Assembly: GCA_002633005.1 (NCBI GenBank)
Contig: NMRA01000248.1
Coordinates: 496,274 to 560,273 of the forward strand
Origin: Phoronis australis
Taxonomy: Eukaryota; Phoronida; Phoronidae
Direction of reading: 5' to 3'
DNA length: 64,000 nucleotides
Under the pieces are notes generated by a model, which had not been told where the DNA came from, searched no databases, and worked only from the letters and a program-made list of their open reading frames with translations. A program made the position numbers and the translations under genes. This document shows, in pieces, positions 53,501 through 59,600 of this stretch; position 1 is the first letter of the stretch, and every line of letters begins with the position of its first letter.

Positions 53501-54441
53501 ATGTAGCACATTTGTTCACCATAAAAGTGTGTGCAACCTGACCATGCAGTTTTCAATAGCTGCTGTACGTTGAACAGGAGTCCGTGAAGGAACCAAGCTT
53601 TTATTTAATCGACATTACACAAAACTGTTATCAACACAACACACATTTGGAACTCATCTAGCATGAGAGTCTCAACAATTTCACCAAAGGTGGTGTTTAC
53701 AAGCAGTTCATATTACAATGATTAAATGTGCAAGTGGTGCATCTCAACACAAATTGATGTCAATTTGGAGCTTCACAGAACTTTAAAATGACTATTCCAG
53801 AAAACGAAATTGCCAAAAAATTTCAAATTCTGGTGTTTGACCCTTACATTTTTGATATCACACAATGTAATTTTATGTTTGAGTGTGCGAGAGGGTACTT
53901 GGAATGTTACCACGTTTCCGTAGACCTATTCTTAATTTAACATGTAATATACTTGAAAAGTTAACTTAATAAATTATGCACAACTTTGTTCGTATTGTGT
54001 TATACATACAAGAGCTACTGATGGCGCTAAGTAGAGGCAGTTATATGTTGTAAACCTAAGTATAGAAATTTTGCGACATATTATCTCGTGAAGGGAAATC
54101 ATTAGGTCAAACCAGCGATAACCTAAATGATGACCGAAGGAAAACGTACCCACCTTTTGAAATGGTAACTCTCGGAACGATCACCCACGAGTAGAGATTT
54201 TTCTTGTTAACTGTAAAGTAGTAAGCGGCGAACTCATCCTGTATTGTGTATCGCGAATAGGCATTAGGTCCCGTGCCTACGTTTCCGTTGGGTGCAGGGG
54301 CCAAAGTAGCACCACTCGACCCCATGTTCACGTGCACTCCGCTCTCTATGGCGTCTGTGCCGATGTGAACGTTACTTCCACCGTACACTCTGACGTCACC
54401 ACCATATAAAGACACCAGCACGCTGATATTGTATAGCGGTT
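17518..54441 (-). CDS. Receptor-type protein tyrosine phosphatase with kringle and Tie-like ectodomain (whole gene, 5' end not found)
   Basis: A plasma-membrane receptor whose cytoplasmic part removes phosphate from phosphotyrosine. Using one copy of a duplicated three-exon cassette, the exons listed below give 5,324 nt in one continuous frame (at least 1,773 aa). Order: unassigned domain; kringle; Tie-like Ig ending 'FRLIVR'; three 8-Cys EGFs; six FN3 domains; juxtamembrane region with 'YIAANL' and 'YGGYKNVPL', as in other RPTPs; TM; D1 with 'SWPDHGVP' and '[10 protein letters not shown]'; D2 with 'DWPNKLAVP' and 'HCFDGCTRSG'; C-terminus 'DTYANFL'. D1 keeps all catalytic motifs and is probably active; D2 is probably weak or regulatory. 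The Ig-EGF block matches vertebrate Tie1/Tie2 motif by motif, but there is no kinase. The signal-peptide exon was not located. Junctions are inferred from GT-AG and phase, not from transcripts. Confidence 0.9.
18574..18709 (-). CDS. RPTP exon: D2 signature loop
   Basis: 136 nt, phase 2 in and 0 out. Encodes '[20 protein letters not shown]' and '[18 protein letters not shown]'. Together with the Cys in the previous exon it gives C-F-D-G-C-T-R, an intact CX5R. It has the same length and phase as the D1 loop exon at 27194-27329. Confidence 0.93.
19261..19345 (-). pseudogene. Decayed duplicate of the D2 WPD-side exon
   Basis: Clearly homologous to 19419-19515, 158 bp away: it keeps '[14 protein letters not shown]' in place of '[15 protein letters not shown]', but carries an in-frame TAG, lacks the HC before the splice site and has GTGTGT where the donor GTAAGT should be. 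It is a non-functional relic of a tandem exon duplication within the intron. Confidence 0.7.
19419..19582 (-). CDS. RPTP exon: D2 WPN loop to catalytic Cys
   Basis: 164 nt, phase 0 in and 2 out. Encodes '[18 protein letters not shown]' through 'NAAVIHC'. The general-acid Asp of WPD is Asn here, which normally cripples catalysis in D2 domains. Length equals the matching D1 exon (164 nt). Confidence 0.93.
20157..20288 (-). CDS. RPTP exon: D2 'CPQYWPDEE' segment
   Basis: 132 nt, phase 0-0; acceptor CTATTTTAG, donor AGGAAG|GTAAGTG. The 'CPQYWP' motif is the standard mid-domain PTP motif. Confidence 0.92.
20741..20875 (-). CDS. RPTP exon: D2 '[17 protein letters not shown]'
   Basis: 135 nt, phase 0-0. 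Encodes '[18 protein letters not shown]' and '[17 protein letters not shown]', the conserved PTP core block. Confidence 0.94.
21827..21903 (-). CDS. RPTP exon: D2 'DYINAVFVN'
   Basis: 77 nt, phase 1 in and 0 out. Encodes '[20 protein letters not shown]' followed by 'NAVFVN', matching D2 '..YINAVFV.' of RPTPs. Confidence 0.92.
22924..23023 (-). CDS. RPTP exon: D2 start, cassette copy far from D1
   Basis: 100 nt, phase 0 in and 1 out; acceptor ATCGTAG, donor CCAC|GTGAGT. Encodes '[20 protein letters not shown]' then '[13 protein letters not shown]', the D1-D2 linker and 'KNR..NILP' start of D2. The other copy (25419-25518) encodes the same protein. Confidence 0.88.
23850..23882. repeat. (CAAAAA)n microsatellite
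   Basis: Hexanucleotide run (CAAAAA) that is longer in this copy of the 2.47-kb duplication than at 26335-26350 in the other. Confidence 0.85.
24005..24139 (-). CDS. RPTP exon: D1 C-terminal segment, cassette copy far from D1
   Basis: 135 nt, phase 0-0. Encodes '[20 protein letters not shown]' and '[16 protein letters not shown]'. One residue differs from the other copy (Phe for Leu in 'ADFQ[F/L]RL'). Confidence 0.88.
24725..24860 (-). CDS. RPTP exon: D1 catalytic loop, cassette copy far from D1
   Basis: 136 nt, phase 2 in and 0 out. Encodes '[20 protein letters not shown]' and '[11 protein letters not shown]', the second half of the PTP signature and the Q-loop. It has an Asp where the nearer copy has Glu ('QA[D/E]AEGA'). 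Confidence 0.88.
25419..25518 (-). CDS. RPTP exon: D2 start, cassette copy near D1
   Basis: 100 nt, phase 0 in and 1 out; protein identical to 22924-23023 (two silent differences). Confidence 0.88.
26474..26608 (-). CDS. RPTP exon: D1 C-terminal segment, cassette copy near D1
   Basis: 135 nt, phase 0-0; acceptor TTTTAAG, donor CTTGAC|GTAAGTACC. Encodes the 'DQY' helix that follows the Q-loop and the tail of D1. Confidence 0.9.
27194..27329 (-). CDS. RPTP exon: D1 catalytic loop, cassette copy near D1
   Basis: 136 nt, phase 2 in and 0 out; acceptor CATGTTCAG, donor ACGCTG|GTACGA. With the previous exon it forms [11 protein letters not shown], the full active-site signature. 'MVQ' supplies the Q-loop glutamine. 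Confidence 0.93.
28036..28199 (-). CDS. RPTP exon: D1 WPD loop and catalytic Cys
   Basis: 164 nt, phase 0 in and 2 out; acceptor TGTGTGAAAG, donor CACTGCAG|GTAAGT. Encodes '[15 protein letters not shown]' and 'GVPTVVHC'. General acid Asp and nucleophile Cys are both present. Confidence 0.95.
28698..28820 (-). CDS. RPTP exon: D1 '[15 protein letters not shown]'
   Basis: 123 nt, phase 0-0; acceptor ACTTCTAG, donor ACAAAG|GTAGGAC. Standard PTP core strand block. Confidence 0.92.
29742..29839 (-). CDS. RPTP exon: D1 '[11 protein letters not shown]'
   Basis: 98 nt, phase 1 in and 0 out; acceptor CACTCTCCAG, donor GGGAAG|GTAAGTC. Encodes '[20 protein letters not shown]' and '[13 protein letters not shown]'. 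Confidence 0.94.
30015..30149. mobile_element. Short palindromic MITE-like element
   Basis: Ends CATGGGCGGCGCA (30015-30027) and TGCGCCGCCCATG (30137-30149) are exact inverted repeats; the interior is GC-rich with 'TATAGCCCC' repeated. Length 135 bp, no coding capacity. A related half copy is at 1511. It lies in an intron of the phosphatase gene. Confidence 0.65.
30304..30417 (-). CDS. RPTP exon: D1 '[12 protein letters not shown]'
   Basis: 114 nt, phase 1-1. Encodes '[20 protein letters not shown]' and '[19 protein letters not shown]', the conserved PTP 'DYINASYI' block. Confidence 0.95.
30888..30975 (-). CDS. RPTP exon: D1 start, 'KNRFKNILA'
   Basis: 88 nt, phase 0 in and 1 out; acceptor TTTTTTCAG, donor GCAT|GTAAAA. 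Encodes '[20 protein letters not shown]', the pTyr-loop region of D1 ('KNRYKNILPYD'). Confidence 0.93.
31773..31942 (-). CDS. RPTP exon: juxtamembrane cytoplasmic segment
   Basis: 170 nt, phase 1 in and 0 out. Encodes '[20 protein letters not shown]' and '[20 protein letters not shown]', the wedge-like helix that precedes D1. It contains 'PVYENL', a possible phosphotyrosine site. Confidence 0.88.
32940..33000 (-). other. Candidate alternative first exon (internal start)
   Basis: ATGATG followed by '[18 protein letters not shown]' and a good donor (GTTG|GTAAGTTTC). It ends in phase 1, exactly the phase the next exon at 31942 needs, so a shorter transcript starting here would encode a membrane-free phosphatase. 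No acceptor lies upstream in a usable frame. Could be coincidence. Confidence 0.3.
33073..33137 (-). CDS. RPTP exon: basic stop-transfer region
   Basis: 65 nt, phase 2 in and 1 out; donor AAATA|GTAAGTGC. Encodes '[20 protein letters not shown]', the positively charged cytoplasmic side of the membrane helix. Confidence 0.85.
33615..33720 (-). CDS. RPTP exon: transmembrane helix
   Basis: 106 nt, phase 1 in and 2 out; acceptor GATCTCAG, donor TGGAG|GTGAGA. Encodes '[20 protein letters not shown]' followed by 'FIRWR', a single hydrophobic span with a basic stop. Confidence 0.93.
35103..35166 (-). CDS. RPTP exon: short extracellular stalk
   Basis: 64 nt, phase 0 in and 1 out; acceptor TTGTTTTAG, donor GAAG|GTGAGG. 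Encodes '[20 protein letters not shown]', just before the membrane. Confidence 0.82.
36128..36395 (-). CDS. RPTP exon: membrane-proximal extracellular domain
   Basis: 268 nt, phase 2 in and 0 out; acceptor TTGGAAACAG, donor AATTC|GTAAGTA. Encodes '[17 protein letters not shown]', 'SHYIAANL' and '[16 protein letters not shown]'. This block (Y.V.V..., YIAA.L, F.VGD...YGGY.N.PL) is typical of RPTPs, and the basic 'TRKRR' recalls the furin-type cleavage site many of them have. Confidence 0.88.
36396..39628 (-). other. Large RPTP intron
   Basis: About 3.2 kb with no exon of this gene. It holds a plus-strand transposase-like fragment at 38270-38704; the rest is AT-rich with no recognisable feature. 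Confidence 0.6.
38270..38704 (+). pseudogene. DDE-1/pogo-Tigger-like transposase C-terminal fragment
   Basis: Plus-strand frame with '[19 protein letters not shown]' then '[11 protein letters not shown]', resembling the end of the DDE domain and linker in Tigger/jerky-type transposases ('..AFRKTGIYPF....I....PS'), followed by a lysine- and serine-rich tail. No catalytic aspartates upstream, so it is a truncated relic in the phosphatase intron. Confidence 0.55.
39629..39665 (-). CDS. RPTP micro-exon (37 nt), tentative
   Basis: Acceptor TTAATTAAG, donor ACCG|GTAACTG. Its phase (1 in, 2 out) is exactly what the neighbours at 40071 and 36395 require, and it reads '[13 protein letters not shown]' directly into 'FYLIVVE', like the 'GPI..Y.V.V' entry into the RPTP membrane-proximal domain. 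An additional phase 1-1 exon between here and 40071 cannot be excluded. Confidence 0.5.
40071..40245 (-). CDS. RPTP exon: FN3-6, second part
   Basis: 175 nt, phase 0 in and 1 out. Encodes '[20 protein letters not shown]' and 'LGFGPPA', the classic FN3 'L.PGT.Y...V.A....G.G' motif. Confidence 0.93.
40996..41102 (-). CDS. RPTP exon: FN3-6, first part
   Basis: 107 nt, phase 1 in and 0 out. Encodes '[20 protein letters not shown]' and '[16 protein letters not shown]', FN3 strands A to C with the conserved Trp. Confidence 0.9.
41128..41322. repeat. About 70-bp minisatellite, three units
   Basis: Three diverged direct copies of a unit containing 'CTTCTCC...GAACATA.CACA..TGC..G.TACAT.AACGA', starting 26 bases upstream of an FN3 exon's acceptor on the minus strand. 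Confidence 0.8.
41563..41629 (-). CDS. RPTP exon: FN3-5, last strand
   Basis: 67 nt, phase 0 in and 1 out; acceptor GTGTTACAG, donor GGGAG|GTATTT. Encodes '[20 protein letters not shown]', continuing 'NTYEFR' of the previous exon into the usual FN3 'V.A.....G.WS' ending. Confidence 0.88.
42091..42308 (-). CDS. RPTP exon: FN3-5, first part
   Basis: 218 nt, phase 1 in and 0 out. Encodes '[20 protein letters not shown]', '[19 protein letters not shown]' and 'NTYEFR'. Good FN3 with Trp, 'PPNG.I..Y' and 'YEFR'. Confidence 0.93.
42867..43169 (-). CDS. RPTP exon: FN3-4
   Basis: 303 nt, phase 1-1, one domain per exon: '[10 protein letters not shown]', 'LRFIWPSLP', '[15 protein letters not shown]' and 'GPWSAW'. 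Confidence 0.93.
43559..43867 (-). CDS. RPTP exon: FN3-3
   Basis: 309 nt, phase 1-1: '[20 protein letters not shown]', '[18 protein letters not shown]'. Acceptor TTTTCTCTAG, donor TACG|GTTAGT. Confidence 0.92.
45725..45944 (-). CDS. RPTP exon: FN3-2, second part
   Basis: 220 nt, phase 0 in and 1 out: '[20 protein letters not shown]' and '[14 protein letters not shown]'. A less typical FN3, recognised by position, strand spacing and phase. Confidence 0.82.
46202..46263 (-). CDS. RPTP exon: FN3-2, first part
   Basis: 62 nt, phase 1 in and 0 out: '[20 protein letters not shown]', the A-B strands of an FN3; donor GGAAT|GTAAGTTG. Confidence 0.85.
46593..46889 (-). CDS. RPTP exon: FN3-1
   Basis: 297 nt, phase 1-1; acceptor TTTTTGCAG, donor GGGC|GTAAGC. 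'[18 protein letters not shown]', '[13 protein letters not shown]' and 'YQIRIRIK' mark an FN3 domain directly after the EGF block. In vertebrate Tie a second Ig lies here; it is absent. Confidence 0.88.
47610..47741 (-). CDS. RPTP exon: EGF-3, Tie-like
   Basis: 132 nt, phase 1-1. Eight cysteines: '[17 protein letters not shown]', '[12 protein letters not shown]', 'YKMPYC'. Matches Tie EGF3 ('C.PG.YG.DC...C.C..G..CD.F.GC.C'). Confidence 0.93.
47899..48021. repeat. 38-bp tandem repeat that copies a splice donor
   Basis: Three full 38-bp units (TGATCACA..CAATCAACTGA..) plus the start of a fourth, which overlaps the end of the EGF-2 exon. On the minus strand each unit contains GATCAAG|GTAAGATTT or a close variant, the authentic exon end and donor. 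A single N sits at 47899 at the repeat's edge. Confidence 0.88.
48012..48158 (-). CDS. RPTP exon: EGF-2, Tie-like
   Basis: 147 nt, phase 1-1. '[15 protein letters not shown]', then '[19 protein letters not shown]'. The '[15 protein letters not shown]' string is diagnostic of Tie EGF2. Confidence 0.95.
48873..49004 (-). CDS. RPTP exon: EGF-1, Tie-like
   Basis: 132 nt, phase 1-1. '[17 protein letters not shown]', '[20 protein letters not shown]'. Aligns to Tie EGF1 ('C...GVCH..TGECICPPGF.G..C'). Confidence 0.95.
49005..51640 (-). other. RPTP intron between Ig and EGF exons
   Basis: 2.6 kb with no exon: the flanking exons join in phase as 'FRLIVRV-C', matching Tie. It holds a tRNA-like repeat (51025-51100), a short (CA)n and a single N at 50693. 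Confidence 0.75.
51025..51100 (-). repeat. tRNA-like element (SINE head or tRNA pseudogene)
   Basis: On the minus strand it has an A-box-like TGGCCTGGTTGATAAG and a perfect B box GGTTCAAGTCC, in a GTGGG/CCCAC T-arm. The two ends pair over 14 bases with one mismatch. The T-arm is six bases too far from the 3' end for a normal tRNA, so this is a tRNA-derived repeat rather than a working gene. Confidence 0.7.
51641..51886 (-). CDS. RPTP exon: Tie-like Ig domain
   Basis: 246 nt, phase 1-1; acceptor TTTTTGTCAG, donor CGAG|GTGAGT. '[20 protein letters not shown]', 'GGVYTVYTE' and 'GIFRLIVR'. Tie has '..A.IYKNGSF', 'SG.YSA.Y' and 'FTRLIVR' at the same places, directly before EGF1. It lacks the usual Ig cysteine pair, as does this Ig in Tie. 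Confidence 0.88.
52354..52587 (-). CDS. RPTP exon: kringle domain
   Basis: 234 nt, phase 1-1; acceptor GTTTCCAG, donor CCAAG|GTAAGG. All six kringle cysteines are present in '[18 protein letters not shown]', '[14 protein letters not shown]', '[19 protein letters not shown]', 'LCSVPLC'. A complete domain, closest in pattern to plasminogen-type kringles; it may bind ligand or lysine-containing partners. Confidence 0.96.
54154..54441 (-). CDS. RPTP exon: N-terminal domain, unassigned
   Basis: 288 nt, phase 1-1; acceptor ATTTTTTTCAG, donor AAAAG|GTGGGT. Encodes '[20 protein letters not shown]', a glycine- and asparagine-rich middle and '[20 protein letters not shown]'. It occupies the place of the first Ig in Tie and has beta-rich character, but no cysteines and no clear family. 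Membership rests on strand, phase and a good splice frame. Confidence 0.7.
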
Positions 54442-54949
54442 CTGAAAAAAATATCACAGGAACAACGACAAGCGTTGATAAAATGTATGCGCCCACAATA
54501 TACCGCAAACGTACCGGTACCTATGTTTCTATGGTAATTATCAATTCCATGCATACTTGTACTTGCCAGCAGCCAATAATTTTACCACAAGAGGTAGCTG
54601 AAATATCCAGATTATGACAATATTGCGTTAGTACATCACAATTTAGAATTGACATCAAGTGAAAAACGTTTGAAAAACATTTGTAACAAAGAATAAAAAA
54701 TGTCACAAAGGTAGACAGCACTAATCCCCTGAAGTTGACAACTCCATTCTACTTCTTTTCGTAAAGAAAAATCGTAGTTTGGCGGACACAAATATAGGCA
54801 CAACATGGCATTACGTGCACAGTACTGGTTGGAACCTACTTAAAACTTCAGCAGCTATCATATTCGATAAGGAACAGCCAAACATGGTTGGTACAGAATG
54901 CAAAGTCGCCCGAAAAACGACTAGTATGGGTGCATTGTCATCACATATT

Positions 54950-56060
54950 TCTTTGTCAAGGTTCATTGAAACCTATTTTAAAATCAGTTCTCAAGTTTTA
55001 TACGAAAAACGCTGTCTCAAAAATATTGAGAAGATTGGCCTTCTCATAGCGGAGAGGGCAGATGGCAAAGTAGTATGCCCCACCCCGGTGATGTAGAAAA
55101 CCGGGCAAAAGGACAAACCTGTCACTAGAGGGTTCTGCAGTTGTCAAATACACCTGAAAATTGACTGATAACTGTGCATTACCGTCAAGTTTCACTGAAA
55201 CCTGTCGATCGGTTCTTTAGATATAATGCGGAGATGCTTCTACCGAAGTTCTTAACAAACTTGTCGGAATAAATTTCCATAAGGGAATTCTGCAGTGATC
55301 AAATCTGTCAAGTATCGAAAAGGGCCGGCACATTGCAGACAAATAACTCTATGTTGGGTTTCACTGGATTCCGTTTGTCATTTCTTTAGCAATCATACGT
55401 AGATCGTCTACCCCATAATAACTGAATAAGTCCTGATCGAGACCATCATTGGCACTAGCAGGTGCCGCAGTGATTGAATCTATGCAAAAGTTAACTGGTG
55501 TCCGCGCATTATCACCATGTACAGTACCTTTGTTTCAAGTTTCATTGAAAGTCGGCCATCTTTTCTCTAATATCACCCGGAAACGATTTCCATCAAAAAT
55601 ACTGAAAAACCTTGTTCCTGGACCCCTAGGGCGGGAAAACTGAAAAATGATATACATTGCCATACCCTACACTCTTTGTGCCAAATCTCACCGAAATACG
55701 GTCATACGCTTCTTGAGATGTTGAAGAAACAACTAGCCAACAGTACAAAATGACTACTAAGGAGTGCTGCAGTGGTCAAATGTGCTCCAAAAGCATCACG
55801 TGATGCTGCGTTTCACTAAAATCCGTCCCATGGTTTCCTGCCGGTAAGGCACTTTCCCAAAACACTGAAAAACCCTGGGATACAGTATCTGGATGGACTG
55901 AAATATGGTACGCAGCGCCCCAGTGATGCTTGCACCCTTGTGCCAAATTTCATTAACATCCGACCAGGGGTTTTCTGACAAAATCGAGTCAACAACTGGG
56001 CTGTCGGAATGGTGTGCCCCACAACCGGAATCCCGGACAGGATGACGACAACATGCTACC
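54950..56060. repeat. Highly diverged tandem array, unit about 120-180 bp
   Basis: The phrase 'AA.TTTCA.TGAAA.C.G.C' recurs at about 54960, 55190, 55355, 55535, 55685, 55808 and 55945, and 'G..TGCTGCAGTGGTCAAAT.TG' at about 55131, 55287 and 55762. No coding support. Confidence 0.6.
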
Positions 56061-56559
56061 AATCAAACATGCATGCATGTACGAACAAACACCCGGACGA
56101 ACAATCACACGCATTTTTATACGTATACATGAGCACTTTAAAATGGAAGAATAAAGTAAAGAAACCAGCTCAATACTGAAAATCTTCGCAATAGTAACTC
56201 AAGCAAAATATATTTCGATGAGAGACTTTTGAATCTCTGACTGTCTCGTTGACTGTAGTGATTGGAGAAAGTTGTGAATATCATGCTGTCTAGTAAATAA
56301 CGTGGTTGGCACAGCTACATGAAATGAAAGTTGAATTATTCAACACGCAATAACGGCAAGTAAGATAGGCTTGGTTTGTTTAACATGAAGCATATTGTGG
56401 CAATGTCCGAAAACATATGTATATCTAATTTTCAGTTTTTATGAAGTATTTCCTTTTAAATGCTTGGACATTGTTTGGAAACTTTGACATTTTGATATTA
56501 ATTTAGTTCAGTCTTCAGTATCTATAGATTGTCGGATTCAAATTCTATTCAATTATGTC

Positions 56560-56659
56560 TTAGCTGTAATCAAGCTTGCATTTCACATCCAGTCTCGTGA
56601 AGGCAAGATCCATCATGGATGAAACATGCAGATGCGGGGTACTCGCGGAAGGTACATCC
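56560..56659 (-). CDS. LCCL protein last exon
   Basis: Acceptor CATTGTAG, phase 2 in; stop TAA at 56560-56562. Carries the fourth LCCL cysteine in 'DLAFTRLDVKCKLDYS'. Another frame of the same stretch is cysteine-rich ('CFIHDGSCLHETGCEMQA') but does not fit the phase. Confidence 0.65.
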
Positions 56660-59600
56660 CTACAATGACATTAAAAAGTGTATCTTCAACAGGACTAAAA
56701 GTCAGTATGGCGGTTAAATTAGGACAATATATGTCAGCAGTTCGCAACATTTCTTCTGTTGATAAGAATTATCTTTTGAATTACGTCCGATAATAGTATT
56801 ACAAATGTCGATGTTTTCAGCAACGTACAACTTACCCTTTACCCTTGGACTTGTGAAATTCATTCCTTTACATCTACCAAACATTGAAGGATAATTAAAT
56901 TACTGTATCACATAGTCTTTCTATGATGTAATAAGATGAAACTGCAAGAACGAGCTGAATCATGGTTCGCGCGATCGTTTGAAATTTATAAAAACGCAAA
57001 ATAGTGCCATGCTTATCATAATACATATAAACGAGGGAGATGTTGATCAAAGTACTCAAAATCAACTTGTTTTTATACATGTTAAACAAGTATATATTAC
57101 AGGAAGCAGCTTTCCGTGAAAGATGTTCATCAAATTCTTCCACGCATGTCTGACGTTTCTAGAGATGCTATACAGGTTTATTTAACAGATTACAGTTTGG
57201 TGGGAACATTTACAATGGCATACGTGTATACAGTTCAAAACACTCTTAGAGCTGTTTAACATAGTTTTGAACGGGAACCAAGACTCGTCCCGTTTTGGTT
57301 CATTAATAACAATTAATGACAACTATATTACTTTAACTAACACAATAGTTATCCGAAACTTTTGTCAAACACTAATAATTTGGAGCCACATTACAAAGTG
57401 CGTCAACTGGATATTTGTTGTCAGTGCATTCGAAGACTTTATCGGGCGTTACAGGAAAATATTGTGGACCGAAGTACACAAAAACCTCTAAATAATACGA
57501 ATAGGGTCTTCAGCAGAACGAAGTTGTTTTTTCCTAACTGTGTAGTGACAAGTGACTGGGGATGAAATAGGGATGAGATCGTCAAACCAGAGCTTGGCAC
57601 AAATTTAAAGCACTTTTAGAAGTCTCCTTACCCCAGTGTTGTAAACCCATAACGCCGTGTTCTGTAATACTTGTCTAAAACAAAAGGTGGCGTCCAAGTG
57701 ACCGTTCTATGTCCTTCATTGTCACTCCAAGGTAAGATTCTACCATCATGCCAAGCAGCCCGACAAATACTTGAATCCTGAATTTCAAGAATAACATTCA
57801 TACTGGAGGCAACGTTATACTGTCACTGTCTAGGACGTGAACTTTACGAGAAGTACCACCCAATGAGCTTTCTAAACAATAGTATCAGTACTAGTATAAT
57901 ATTTCAAAATTATTGTAAAGAAGTCTCCGACTCACATACATGTAATGTACATAATACCGAAGAGGTATATCCACACTTGCTCTGTTAGAAGTTGTTTCTA
58001 AATCATCATGAAATAATCACTCAATTAAAAACAGCATTCGTTGTAAAAGTAGGTCACAAAAAGTAGGTCACCAAAAATACAACCATAACTGATGCTCGTT
58101 ATGAATTTTCATATACATCAATTTTTATGTGAAATTTGTGATCAGAACATCTTTATCGTGTTAAACTTTTACCTATACCGAAGACCTTCAACAAACCTGA
58201 CATTCCCTGAATGCAGACGATTTTTGTGCGAGTTACTAAAATATTGATGCAGGGTGATTCATCCGAAGCAGGAACCAAAACTGTGCTAAGTAACATTGAT
58301 TTTTGTCCAATAGAGGGAGTGAATTAGGCTTTATGATATATATTTAAGTTACGAACATCCAAGACATAAGTGCCTTTTAGAAAAGAATAGTAAAACTTAA
58401 TTTTTTATTTTAAATGTATTGGGCTGACCAGATAGTCCTAGCAAAGCCTTACCAGAATTTTATAAAATGGGAGTTTAATCCCTCAAACGAGTGGGCCTGA
58501 CAAATGGTAGGTGAAGTTGCCTTTTCGTGCCTAAACGCGATCGAGATCTCAACCCAAACTACAAGTGACCGTTAACTGTTGTATCGACGAGGGGTCTGAA
58601 TAAAGTAACATTGTGTGCGGGCGTTATTCGCAGCTGGCTGAGTTGGTTTTGGCGGTGACGGAGACAAAAGCAAGCCAATAAGCCTAAGAGTTCCTAACAT
58701 TTGGCAATTTATGGCACTGGTGGGCCCAGAAAACTGCTCTTAACAAGCTGTAGGAACCAAATTTGTACGTGTTACCGTTCAAGATAAGCTTTAAACTCTA
58801 GAGCAATCCCTGATCTCCAAGTTTCCCAAACAATACCAAGTGCAATTCTAAACAGTATTGTTTTACATATGCCAAATAACATTTTGTTTTGCCAGTTAAG
58901 AAACTTTAAATAAATATTATGATCATTTTGCTTCATGAAATGTTCACGGTACCACAGACAGGGGACATAAGCTTCAGGACAGGTGTCGTGGATGTGGCAC
59001 TCACAATAAAAAGGAGAACAAGCCATGAAACGATTTGGCAGACACGCTCATTCCAATAAGTGTTTCAAATTTAAAAGTTTTTAAAAAGGGGTTTCGTGTT
59101 GAATCTTTTCCTGTGTATAACGAAGTTGAACTTCTCTTTAACAACGGATTGTCTTAACATTCTTAAGTTTTGTTGCAACTGCCTCTGATAAGATCGCTAT
59201 TGAAGACATCACGATTCCCCCGTGATGAGGGCAGAGCCACAGTGGTTGTGCCTAAACGAAGTACGATAAAATAATCGTGATCTCACCAATGTCTCCAACA
59301 CATCTAAATAATTTACAATATATCCTACAAGCAAGTGCTTCAATTATCTTGAGGAGATTCTCAGGGTGTGGAAACAGATAAGAGTCCTGATCGTTTGTAG
59401 CTTTATTGTTGCGCTACAAACATCGCTCGCTGTTTTCAAAACATTTTGTATACATACACAATCATACCTACGCACTAAATCACAAACGTGAATGCAAACC
59501 TACAAGCAAGCATATGTACATCATTGCGCGCGCGTATAAAACCACTTAAATACATGTACTTACACGCATGTCTATATACATACATACATACATACATACA

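Noticed and set aside
58772-59026. Cysteine-containing minus-strand frame 'CSPFYCECHIHDTCPE' as an LCCL-gene exon
   Set aside because: The two flanking LCCL exons join directly in phase and match the domain without it, and no clear splice sites bound it.
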